In this document: positions 39,563 through 51,323 of the stretch, one piece after another
Layout of the letters: every line of letters begins with the position of its first letter
Numbering within the stretch: position 1 is the first letter of the stretch
Origin: Rotaria sp. Silwood1
Taxonomy: Eukaryota > Rotifera > Eurotatoria > Philodinida > Philodinidae
Length of the DNA: 64,000 bases
Direction of reading: 5' to 3'
Assembly (NCBI GenBank): GCA_905250075.1
Contig: CAJNOP010000211.1
Coordinates: 124,001-188,000 of the forward strand
Program-made: the position numbers and the translations under genes
The notes under the pieces: model-generated
What the model was told of the DNA's origin: nothing
Databases searched by the model: none
Seen by the model: only the letters and a program-made list of their open reading frames with translations

Positions 39563-41712
39563 ATTCCTTCACATTATTTATATTAAATTTGTCTCTGTGT
39601 TTTCCTTTATTGTATACTTCTATGCATACTTAAAAAGATTATTTTCTTCAAATAATATGCAAGAAAGAGACAATAAATAAATCAATAGTAAAAATTCATT
39701 TTCTTGTCTTTAATTTTCTAGAATTAGTTTTTGCCTTTCTATAATAAAATTAAAATATAAAGCGAAAACATTAAAGTCAAAATGATTTATCTATTGATTT
39801 ATTTTAGTAGTAATCAAAGCATTGTAACACCCTTCTTTGATTTAAATAAAAACAAATAATGTGAAAAAATTAATTATTTCACTAAGAATATTTTTTTTTT
39901 CTACAAACAAATAAACATCATCAACAAAATCGAAACATTAATATTATTCATGACAGTTCAATATGATCATTTCATTTACAAGAAAGAAAAAACAAAACGA
40001 GAGCAACAAAAGTCGTTCAATTCATTTGTTGATGCAACGAATCATCGAATGGAAAATTAGCTAAATTTAAAAAAAAAAGTATTTTTCAATATTCGATACT
40101 AATACAATTGTCTTAGATATTTGTTTTTTTTTTTTTTAGTAATTAGTTAAAGATGAAATTTGATTTTGAAAATGACAAATAGTTAACATATTTTGAGGAA
40201 GATTGATGCCATGGAAAAGAAAAATAAGGTACCGAACAAGCAAAATAACATATTGCGCATTTCTTTTTCTGCTTGCCATTAATCAATGGCAATAATCTTA
40301 TGTCTGTCTCGTATTTTTTTTTGCCTTTATTGTTTGTGTACAAACATGTTTTTGGTAGGGACAATTCAAGGTCACACGACAAAAAAATGCACATTCCGTA
40401 AGTATTTTGTTTTTCTAATAAAATCAAGCAAATAAAATTACAATAAGATTATATCAAATAATTGAAGATTTTATTTAACATACATGTACTAATACACACA
40501 TATTACTATAGAAGTATTTATTATTAAGTATATTGATTCAATCAGCAATGACCTGACCGAGAAATGTCGAGTGTATAATCCTTCTCTTTCCTGACAACTA
40601 AGAAAATTTCTTATGTTTTTCTTCTATCAGAACCAAAAATTTTTCGTGCGTTCTCTCAGAAAAAATCATGAGACTCTTTCCTGTTCCACAATATCAACTG
40701 AATCGGATTCAATAAATAATAAATGCAAAAAATAAAATTTAGTTGGAATTTTAAACTTTAATTTAATACTCTTATTGATAATTAGACAAGGTTTTTTTTT
40801 GTCATTTCATTTGTAGTTTATTCTATTAATGAACATTTCAAATGTTGATTTTTTCATTTAAGAAAAAAAAAAGATTTTTTTTGCATTGTTTTTACATATT
40901 TTTAAGACAATGATTTCTTTTTCTTAGTTAAATTCTCTCGTTTAAGATACTCAATTTTTTCAAGAAAAAAAATAAATCAGTTCAAAAATATTTTTCTTTT
41001 TTTTTACACAGATGATTTTAGACGTTTCTATTAAAAATATAGAACACATGAATATTCTTAAAAGAAAAATTCTGTTTTGATAATTGAAAACAAAAACCGA
41101 CGTTCAACAGAATGTTTTCGTTCGATTCCATTATATATTTTTACGAGAAAATTTATTGAAATAAAAACAATAATCAATATTATTTTCTTATTTGAATTCG
41201 ATTATTTTCACAAGTCAAAGAAAATCTTTTTGACATTTCAAACGAAAATATTCTATATTTAGAAAGAATTTTATCATCAATAAAAATTTTCAAATAATTT
41301 TAAATCTCAACAGTTTTTATGGAATTTAAGTAAAGATTTTATGTTTTGCCAAATGTTTCGTTTGTTTTCAAATTTTTCTCATATTCTTTTTTTTTATCAA
41401 ATTACAAATAAAACTTCTTAATAAAGTGAATCAATACTATCATTTTTTTATTTATTTATCTATCCTAGTCAAATTGATAAAATTTTATACAAAAAAAAAA
41501 CAAATAAATAGTTAAATATACTTATTTATTACTTTTTATATTATTATATATATCAGTTAGATATACTAAGATTGAAACTATATATTTTTTTACTTAAATT
41601 ACAATTTTTATTCATATTTATTCAATAAAATTACCTAACACATTAAACTAGTTATATGATTAACTATTATCACGATAATCAATCGTCGAATGTTTTTCAA
41701 ATCATTTTTTAA
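39563..41712. other. intergenic, nothing recognised
   Basis: 2.15 kb between convergent genes, very AT-rich with many homopolymer runs. No gene or structured repeat seen. Confidence 0.6.
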
Positions 41713-42877
41713 TTATAAATGTAAACGACACACTTGTTTATCAAATAGTCGAATATCATAAATAAATGAATCAATTTGATACATATCACTTGGTTGTGTA
41801 TAATGAAAACTAATTGTAGTTTCACTTAAAGCTTCATAACCCTATTTTAAATAAAATAATAGAAAATAAAAGAAAAGAAAAAAAAAACATACAAATATAG
41901 TATGATGAAAAGGTCTAAAATGAATCCATTCTCTTTTAGTTTTATTTGAAGGTCCATTAAAATGAACACGAAAAGCAAGTGGATGAAATCTTTCTCTTCC
42001 ATGTTCATCAATTGTTTCTCCAACTAATGTTAAATCTTTTTTTATATGAAAAGGTACTAATTGAAGTATTTTTTGTAAACATTGTCCCACCATCATATCT
42101 TCCATTGATGATTTACATTCAGAATATATTGAATCATTTTTAATATATGAAGATAATAAATCAACTGCTTGACGTGTTAATACATATCCAGCACCTCCAC
42201 TTACATAGTAATCTTCACGAAATCGATAACCATATAATAGTGGTTTTGGATATCGTCTATTAAATATACAAAATATATTTAATTAAATAAATATAAATAT
42301 CTCTAATATATTACTTAATGGTACTAATCAAAAATCGAAGTAAATTTTCTACAATAATATAAGTATCATCATCTGCTTTAAGATACCAATCATAATTTGG
42401 ATAATATTTATTAAAAAAAATAAGTGATGCACGAACTTTATCTGATAAATGTGAATAAGTTTCATCTGGCAATGTTGGAATATTTTCTATTGGCAATTCA
42501 CATTTTCCAACAGATTTTCCATTTTCATTTTTACATTTTATAGAAGAATTTAATCGAGTAACTAATACAAATCGACCACATCGACGTCCCCATGTTTCAT
42601 ATACAGCACGAGCTCGATTTTCCAAATTTGCTTCATTTGTTAATACAAAACAAAAAAGACGAGAACGATATTTATCAACTAAACAATTATTATAATTTAT
42701 TTCTGAAATTTTTATTAATAAGTTAAACTTACGCCAACAAGTTTCTCTTCTTGTTAACATAATCAATTTAAAAATTAACAAAATTATTCCAAAGAAAATT
42801 ATTAATCGCATAGATTGAACAGATGTTGAATACCATAAATAATAACATCGTCGTCGAATATTTAACTTAAATATCAT
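41713..42877 (-). CDS. C1GALT1: C1GALT1-like core 1 beta-1,3-galactosyltransferase
   Basis: A Golgi type II membrane enzyme (GT31) that adds galactose to GalNAc-Ser/Thr, making the core 1 O-glycan. Exons: 42877-42315, 42256-41893, 41841-41713, in phase, 351 aa, the usual length. A membrane anchor lies at about residues 23-41 (MRLIIFFGIILLIFKLIML). Next come ENRARAVYETWGRRC, the metal-binding DDD in KADDDTYIIVENL, YVSGGAGYVL, the acidic SMEDMMVGQCL, GRERFHPL and HFRPFHH, all in family order. Cysteines fit the conserved disulfide pattern. Paralogues of this family are common in invertebrates, so orthology to human C1GALT1 is not certain. A TTTCTTTAAAG acceptor-like site lies just before the ATG. 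Confidence 0.92.
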
Positions 42878-43777
42878 TATAGTACTTTAAAGAAAAAGAA
42901 AAAGAAAACGAAAAAGAATACTTGTAAAAGAAAAAAGTAACGATGCGCTTCAATAAACTCATAACGTAAAATCAAGTGACAGCCTTTGTTTGTTCTCTTT
43001 ACATAATAAAATCACACAATTAATTATAAATTCATATATTGCGTCTTATACTAACTAAAAATATATCGATACTTTTTTGCAATCCTAAACATGATCGTAC
43101 GATATAATAGCAAACTGTGATGTAAGTGAGTATTTCTACTTGTCGAAAAGAATATTTGTTGCTATGTTTTTATTCGTGAACATTATTGGTATATTATTAG
43201 TTTGAAAATATTTATCCAACTGAACAAAACAATTTGATGATGCACACAATAAAACGTTTTCAATATAAGAAAAGATGTTGCATAAGATGTTAACAAAATT
43301 ATTCGTATTGACTTTCGTGCGAATAAACTATATAGGAACTATATTCTATCTGAAGCCGACACATAAGTTAATACTTGCTGTAGAGTCATCAAGATATCTA
43401 TAGTTGTCAGTAATTCCATAAAAATGGACGAAACTACTAAAAACATTGCTTTTGCTTTCACATTAGTCTTTGTAACTTGAGACCACATTCTTTCATTATA
43501 AAAAAGAAGAAACTGAAATGATCTCTTTTTTTCATTTTGAGCAACTGAAGGTTCTGTCGCAATAGTAACAGCTATGACGTGTATCACTAAAATTACGGTG
43601 GCGATTATAACATCAACAACAACAGTTGCTCTTCTACTCTTAAGCTCAACTAGCTGTAAAGATCTGCCTGTTGTGTCTACACACATTTCAGTGCGATAGA
43701 ACTATCAGAACATATTCATCGATTCCATATCAGTTTTTAATGGAACATCGGTTCATGAACTGATCTTTGTATTAAAC
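42878..43777. other. intergenic with one hydrophobic open frame
   Basis: 900 bp upstream of the galactosyltransferase. A 115-codon minus-strand open frame (43686-43339) has two hydrophobic stretches, reminiscent of a receptor or transporter fragment. No family motif, acceptor or neighbouring exon supports a gene. Confidence 0.35.
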
Positions 43778-45149
43778 CATGGGCGGCGCATCAGCAAGCA
43801 ACGAGTTAGCAATTGCTTCCCCTAAAAAGAATTTGGAGAAGCAATAATTTTTTATTGCTTTCCCTAATTGTTTATGTTTTATCCGTATGTTATTTCTCCA
43901 TGTTTTCTGAACTTTTGATTATCAAGCAACTTCAATTTGTACTTCTTTCTGCTTTCGCCCATAATCACCGTATAAGAACGTACTCATGAAGAGAACAACT
44001 AGCTGCTAACATAAATAGTTAAGTAAACAGTTTTCATGAGAAGACCGCAATATTTTCAATTGATTCTTACGTTTATAGTTTTATCAAGAAGAAAATAGCT
44101 GTTAAAATGGCAGACAATCTTTCACATGAGTATCAACTCGAAAACCAAATGACTGGTGAGCGAACGGTAATAACAAAAAAAACTTGAGTTTTGCTAACTC
44201 GTTCTGAATACATCTGTTCTCAATAAAAACGTTACACTACGCCCAAGCTCTGGCCTTTCTCCTGAAAAATCGATTCCAGGGCCAAGTACATTCAAATCGT
44301 CTGAAATTTTCAGACCATGTTGAGACTGACGTGGGGACACTATGGTAAAATTGTCAGCCCTGTACCATGATGTTTGATAGAGATATGTACCAAACAAGGG
44401 CAAAAAATAGCTCATTTTGCAACCCATTTTTCTCTGTCCGGACCCTTTCAACACATTAAATGTTTTTTTGTTTGAAAGAGTATGTCAGGATATAGGGCAG
44501 TACAGAATCCTTTTTTAAAAAATCTTACTTTTTAAGCGGAGAAAAGAGATCACAAGTTCAATAATTCAGAAAATCCTCTAAAAATGGGCACCAATTTACA
44601 TAATTGTTTGCATATATAATAAAAAACAAAGCTTAATTAAAAAATGACTCTGTGATGCCCTAAATTTTGACGTCCTCTTTCAAACAAAAAGAAAATTAAA
44701 AATATTGAATGAGTCTGGACAAAAAAATGGGATTGCGCGTGTGCAAAAGTATAGTTTGAGAAAAGACGAAAAATATTTTCCGCTTTTTCTGAAAAAAGCC
44801 TGTTCCTGTTTTTTTAAGAAGTGAATGATAAATTTCATCAAAATTTTTGCCCCAAAACTGGATGTCGATTTAAAAACCATTTTGTTTTCGAAACAGCAGA
44901 ACACGGGCTATTCCTCCATGCATTTATCCTAGTTTTAATTTTTTTGACAAAAATTGACTTTTTCTGAGGCGAAAGGCCTTCATATACTCTGAAATAAATG
45001 AATATGCAGACTTCAGATGCTATATCTTTGAGAAATTAATTTCTAAAAATACTTTTACTGCCGAGCTTTGAGGTATGGCTCGGAGAAGCATATGGTCTCA
45101 TTCTAGAGCTTATTGCTTCCCCTAAAAAATTGAGCTTGCACCGCTCATG
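43778..45149. mobile_element. non-autonomous hAT-type element
   Basis: The 1372-bp unit begins CATGGGCGGCGCA and ends with the reverse complement of CATGAGCGGTGCA (11 of 13 match). Flanking 8-mers TATTAAAC and CACTAAAC agree at 6 of 8 places, the target-duplication length of hAT elements. A direct subterminal repeat TTGCTTCCCCTAAAAA occurs at 43813 and 45113. An internal inverted repeat of about 80-bp arms (about 44417-44495 and 44660-44742, sharing TTTGTTTGAAAGAG) sits near the centre. No transposase is recognisable; short open frames inside have no motif. Confidence 0.65.
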
Positions 45150-48100
45150 CACTAAACTATGTGTGTGGCAAAATCTGTCCCTTCACTTTTCTTCAAATTA
45201 ATATTTTTCAATTTCATTTCTTCCAGTAAACTTTAAAAGTTTCACAATCAGTGCTTGGATTTGATTATATAAGGCCTTCCGATAGAACAAGGATTCAAGT
45301 ATCGCAAACTCTGTCGACAAAATGTAACTCAAGAGTGTTTTTAATACGGCCATCATTTCGCATTGACCCGCGTATCATCTATAGACTATTTTGATTTCTT
45401 GAAAATTGACAGTAGAATCTTCGACGATTCTTGAGTAGGTTCAAACGGCTTCAATGTAGCATCTGACACCTGGCTTGTTTGAAGTATTTATAATCTGATC
45501 TGAAACCCATACTTTGAAATAAATAATTTTCGAATACCAACTGTATATCTTTAATATGCATCTGTTCTTTTCTCCGACTGATTTTCCTACAAGCAGTTTT
45601 ATTGAGTATGCTGAATACATAACGAAATTTTTGATATTTAAAATTTGTCTCAAATCGCAACGTCACTCTGTCAATAGTCGCTACATTATAGTTCATGCAA
45701 CTTGAGATCCTGAGTCCCGTTGCATATGAGCAGACAGTTCTTCTGAAATATTAATACTATTTGACAGTTATAAATATGGAATGAACTAATCTGAACTTTG
45801 TATAGACTGTTGATCCAAAATAACCATATTCGTTGAAATTTGTCGTACTTCCGAATATTTCTACCTTAATATAACGAATAGAACATAAGAAACTCGACAC
45901 TTTTATCTTCATTTTAACGACGAAGTGTAAGTTTTGGATGCGTTAATATTTTTATTGTAAACTTTCAAAATATGAATGCAACATGATTACAGGCATAGGG
46001 AGCGTTTACGTTTCTAAAGAATACATGTCTCACGAACCAAAAACTTGAAGCTAATATCTAAACTTCATAGTTTAATTGTTTATGTATACGCAAAGAAGAA
46101 ATATTTTAGTGTTTACTAAAAGCTACATCAGCCAGTTGACAATGACAAAATAAATAAGTACGATATTTAAAATTCTTAATGTAATTATTATTATTTCTCA
46201 TTTCTTGTTCGACAGTTTTTTCAGATTATTTCACGAATTCTGGTCCAAAATATTATGCCTCAGTGAATGTATAAAATTACGTGTCACAACAATTTTGTTC
46301 AAAGAAAGTCAACCAATTTAGTTCAGCAATGCATCGTCTATCTAGCTACAAGTATTTAGCTGTTTTCTCTCGTATAATAATTCACCTTTATTTTTTGTTT
46401 CTTTGAAGTTTAATAACTACTGTCTCAAGAAACTCTCGATGAATCTTTGACTTTCGTATTAGATTGGTCATAAATTTTCGTGTAGGTATGATATGTATTT
46501 CTTTTTACTTTCCTCAATTGATAGTCGTATAGTCTCACATTTTTCAAATGCAACTATCATGAAACCATCTTAACTTTTACATCAACAATCAAACTTTTGT
46601 GATTATATTAGCAGCAACATGAGCAAGAAGCTGATCACGAACATATCATTCCTTATTAGAAAATGTATTATAGTTATGAGAACAATAGATGGCTCACGTG
46701 CATACTCGCCAAAACTGTCCATAAATCATGTATGCACTATTTCTATTAAATTAAGTATTTTCAGCGATCATTATATTTCAAACTTCATTTGACTTGACGA
46801 CACTTATCTCACTGAATTTTTAATAAGGATTTCGTTCATTATACTAGGAGCACCTGTTCATTCAAAAAGACACTTAACTTCTTTTAATTCTTTCTTTTAA
46901 TTATTTTTGAAAGAAAACTATCTGATAAGAAAATAGCTTTTATTAAAAATAGTTTTGTACAACTTTAACTTCAGAAAAGATTCTTCATTGAATTTCTTAT
47001 CCAAAACGTCAAAATAGTTGTTTTCTAGGATTGGGATAACCGATAATAGTATTATATCTTTTGAAAATAATATGAAACTAAATCCATCATGCTGTGGAAA
47101 TTATATTTTGAGTTCGAACGGGACACTTGTGAAACTTTAATCGTACATGCATAATTTTCTTGTTAAAATTTGTAGAATCGACACAGTACATGTGATTCTC
47201 TTTGACACATAATTTTAAACGAATATATCTTTTCTTCTTCAAAGACGGTTATAATATTGAAAATGAAATGAACCTAATCTTGATAATTGTCATTATATAG
47301 TTATTTCAAGAATGATAAAGTTATATAATATTAGTTTTATAGATACCAAAACATAAGATAGGTGTATTTTCATTGCCGACTAATGTTAGACTTCATTTTC
47401 AATATTGCATGAGTTGGTCAACGCTTAATGATCAAGTTCAATGTTTATTGATGATGTTTAATATTAGGAGTAACATTTAATTGCCCTTATACTTTAATTC
47501 GCTACAAAAAGTAAGCAACAGAAATATTCTTTAAAAAAAAATACGAAGCACTTTTAAAAAATTGTTTTATGTACTGTACCGCTTGGACTAAAGCAAATCC
47601 ATCGCTGAGATACGCTTGAGCATCATTTTTATCATGTACGATTTTCTTTCCTGATTTTGTATAAATGTGAAAAATGACATAGTTGTCGAGATATCATCAA
47701 TATGAATACCTTAGTGCATAGAATGATGGGCAGCAATAAAAAGCCAATTTAAGGCTGTTTTGTCATTGAAATTTTGGTAGTCTTCTTGCAACTCTTTTTA
47801 TTTCTTGTTCAGATATTAATGTAAAAGGCAACACGACACATATATTTCTTTTTCTTAACACTAAATAGATAATAGATAAGAAATAAAATAAATGGTCGAT
47901 GAAATAAGTTGGACTGTGTTGAACGCAGGCAAACGGGTTATGCATTATTCTTTTAAATGTTGCAACTATTAATCTGATAATTTGTATACGTATATGTACT
48001 ATATGGTTATTATTATTATTTGCGCTTATCTAACTTATCTTACTCATAATGTTTATAAGAGTTGAATTTTTCTAATTTGGAAATCTAGTTACTATTAGAA

Positions 48101-48405
48101 CAACAAGTATATTCAGTAATTTCTCAAGAAATATAATGTTTAGCATATTTATATTTTGATTTCTTCTATTTACTGTCTCTAGACGCTTATATGCATCTGT
48201 TGTAGTACGTAGGTATAAGTGTGATATTCATAATGGGAGAATAATCGATTTTGTGTAGTTATTGATTCAAATTAAATGATTTTGCAAACATTAAACGCCA
48301 TATGATGGTGCATATTTCTATGAAAACTGCTATTCATATTACGTTATACTTATTAACACTAACACATACCTGAATGACTGATTGTTTATCTAAGCTAATC
48401 GTTGC
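45150..48405. other. intergenic between the two hAT-type elements
   Basis: 3.3 kb. Only short open frames (81 codons or fewer) with no domain, no RNA gene and no repeat ends found. Confidence 0.5.
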
Positions 48406-49981
48406 CATGGGCGGCGGAGTCATTAGGCTTGGGGAGGCTCAAATACTAAAAAATATTTTAAAGATATAATCGCAAGTTTACGTCTTATTAGCGAGAACTC
48501 TTTGAACAAAGGTTGTCTCGTGTTTTTTGAATGGTACACCCAGTCAAATGTTAGATAGTCCATGTGTATCACTATATTTCTAGTGCCTCGATGACTTTCG
48601 GATCACAAACATTTATCTCTGTTTCAGTTTTACAAAAAATTTTGAAGTAATAGATGAACATGAATCTTTTGGCAGACAAAATCTTTACTAAATAGCGTCG
48701 AAGCATGTCTTTCTTAAAAGAACAAGAAAAAAAATGAGTATTATCACTAATATTCACGTAGTTAGTGGGAATATGTTATCAACTAATTTAACTGACCGCA
48801 TTAAAACTCTCTGTTTATAACACATAACGAACATACAGAATGTGCCAAAGGTTACTATTGAAAATACATGTAACTCCTGTAGCAATGAAGCTTAACACAA
48901 AACTTATTTTATTTGAAAGAAGAGGCTAACATGCCTGTATTATTAAAGGCCCGTTTCAGCAACAATGTAGCAAAAGTGGAATTTGCGAATACAAAAAAGA
49001 ATAAAATGAAGTTTTTCTCTATGTGGAAAACGATATGAAGCGTTTTTTCGATACCTATTAGAATTTCAATCGTTATTAGAAACTTCAAATCATTCAAATT
49101 TATCCTCATGACTTTACAAATACTCATCCTGATATATTCTCGAGAAAAAGGAGCAAGAAAGCCAATATTAATAATAACATGTGTTGTTAAATAGTCCAAC
49201 GCACACTTTTCACGGCCTTAATGGTTTTCGAAGAGGCACGAACGACCTACCGAGGGAAAATGCATCAGTTATTGGTTCTTTTCAAAATGTGTCAGAAAAT
49301 GGCTGTCAAGCAATACTGAAAGATCTAAATGATCTGAAGTGCACAATGACGAACAAAGTTCTAGTAGATATAGAAAGTAACACTGTATTGTTTTTGACAT
49401 AGAAAAAGCCTAATGTTTTTCTTTTTGTAGCTACAAATCCTGCTTTTGCTACGTTGTTGATTAACTTGATCTTTAAGAACAAAGTGTTCCTAAGCTCCCA
49501 TTTGAAATAAAAAATATTAGATTCAGCTTGAATAATAGTGCATTGAAATGTATTTAATAAGTCACAATGACTTTTGGCACTTTTTATTCGCTGATCACTT
49601 TTAGTCATATCGATATCCTTCATATGAAGAAAAATTAGTTTACGTGGAATAGAAGAATAGCTGCAATGGTTCATTCAAAAAAAAAACAGCATGAAATCAT
49701 TTTCGGTCGTGAGAATTGCTTTTAGCTCTGCCTTGCTATATTCACATTAGATTAGGTGTAAGATTTTTATGTACATGCTAATTATCCAACAGAAAAGTTA
49801 ACGTTGCCGTAAAATTTTTCACTATGGTTCAAATTTTGACATGAATAAATCCAAAAATGCGTTTAAAATATAGCGAACATTATAAAAAGTAGAAAATAGT
49901 TCCTTTTTTGTTCCATCTCTCATCATTGCCTAGAAAAAAATTTTGAGCCTCCTCTAAGTTAAAATCGTTCCGCCGCCCATG
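48406..49981. mobile_element. non-autonomous hAT-type element with 8-bp target duplication
   Basis: The 1576-bp unit begins CATGGGCGGCGGA and ends TCCGCCGCCCATG (after one mismatch-rich base), with a subterminal inverted GGAGGCTCAAA/TTTGAGCCTCC. Flanks are ATCGTTGC and ATCGTTAC, 7 of 8 identical. Both length of duplication and terminus fit hAT. Its ends match those of the element at 43.8 kb, so they belong to one family. Interior open frames of 61-122 codons overlap on both strands and show no zinc finger or hAT dimerisation motif. Confidence 0.75.
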
Positions 49982-50660
49982 ATCGTTACTACTACTAAAC
50001 CCATCGAGTCTTCAGTTTCCATACACTGAATGAAAGTATAATCTGCTGTAAATAATTTAAATGTACCTCATTTGCCAAGGGTGTTTAGATGATAGTTAAA
50101 GTATTTACTATTTCTTTAACTATATACTAGCTCAAGAGCTTTATCAAAGTTTTCTTTCTTTCAATATAGACATAGTCTTGTTTCGTTGTTGTGATCGCAA
50201 AGTTTACTATGTAGATTAGTCGAATTAATTAATATTCTTATTTGTTAGCATTGTTTTTGTACATTTGTTCTCTATATTATGTAATTCATTGGTATTTTTC
50301 GCCATGTCAATCGGTTAAAATACTAGCGTCATCTATAACCAACTTAACAGATAAGAACAGCATTTCTTTAGAGAAAGAACTATAAAAACGATTCATTCGA
50401 ATAAAAATTGTAGAAATATTGGTCAAGACATCTTTGAGAAAATTCTTTTTAGAAAATGTCCCAATTTTAATTGTGATTAGTCAACGTCTTGAACTACTTG
50501 GAAAAAATCTGCTCAACTACCTTTGTCTGATTATGTTTGTGACTATTCATTATTCAGTTCGAAACAGTATAAAAACTCTTAATTGATCTCAGACGAGTGT
50601 TGAATCAAAATAAGAGTTATTTATCAGTCTTGTAACTTCATACATATTGTATATAAATTG
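49982..50660. other. upstream region of the 50.7 kb gene
   Basis: 680 bp, AT-rich, holding the promoter of the next gene. A TTTATCAG near 50630 could be its 5' acceptor. Nothing else seen. Confidence 0.4.
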
Positions 50661-51190
50661 ATGATGTAAGTTTTGTTTTTATTTAAATGAAAATATTCTT
50701 ATGAAATAACATTTGTTTAGGAAACGACATCACGAAGATAATCCTTATTCGTTAACTGATGATGGTGGTAGTAGTGTGACAAGTCATTCAATGCCAAAAC
50801 GAGTAGCAACAAGAAATAGTTCTCAATTAAAGTATGTTTTAAAGAAATTAAGATTGTATTTATTAAAAAAAAAAAAAAATATAATTTATTTGTAGTTCGA
50901 CAAATAATTTGTCTGTTGCTGGAAATTATTCTCCACCAAGTTCAACGGGGTCTGATTCATTATCTTCATCAAACTCTACTTCTTCATCGAATCCAATTCA
51001 TTCTCAGTTATGTACATGTCCCAATATGGATTGTGTTATTCACGATCGTCGACGTTCAACAAATATCCCTGTAGAATTAACATCAAGTTCAAATCCAACT
51101 TATGGAAATAATAATCTATTACTTTATTACGCACATCTAGAACGATGTCGTCGACATGGTCAAAATATTCATCAAGATACATCATCTTAA
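50661..51190 (+). CDS. small Ser-rich protein with a Cys cluster, unknown
   Basis: I do not recognise this protein. Exons 50661-50665 (only ATGAT), 50721-50831 and 50896-51190 join in phase to 136 aa. The start uses a five-nucleotide first exon, chosen because it gives an ATG, a GTAAGT donor and continuity; the true start could lie in a spliced leader or upstream exon. The N-terminal third is basic and polar (KRHHEDN, PKRVATRN), possibly nuclear. A Ser/Thr/Asn-rich linker follows. Around residue 90 sits CTCPNMDCVIHDRRR, three cysteines plus His that could bind one zinc with help from CRRHGQ later. The gene is followed after 133 nt by phosphomannomutase on the same strand. Confidence 0.6.
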
Positions 51191-51302
51191 GAAATATCAT
51201 TTTTTTTATTTATTTGTTTCTTTACGTTTTTTTTCTGTATTAGCTCATGCTAAAACGAAAAAATATAAACCTATGGAGAAAGTCGAGATTCTTCTTTTTT
51301 GT

Positions 51303-51323
51303 TTTAAAATTGTAGATATTTGA
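51303..51323 (+). promoter_or_regulatory. possible spliced-leader acceptor of phosphomannomutase
   Basis: TTTTAAAATTGTAG ends at 51315, eight bases before the ATG at 51324 and 125 nt after the previous stop. It fits an internal operon acceptor. Confidence 0.4.

Noticed and set aside
44194-44904. Open frames of 74-86 codons inside the first hAT-type element as transposase remains
   Set aside because: No hAT zinc finger, catalytic or dimerisation motif is visible, and they coincide with the internal inverted repeat.
48909-49674. Open frames of 73-122 codons inside the second hAT-type element
   Set aside because: They overlap on both strands and carry no recognisable domain.
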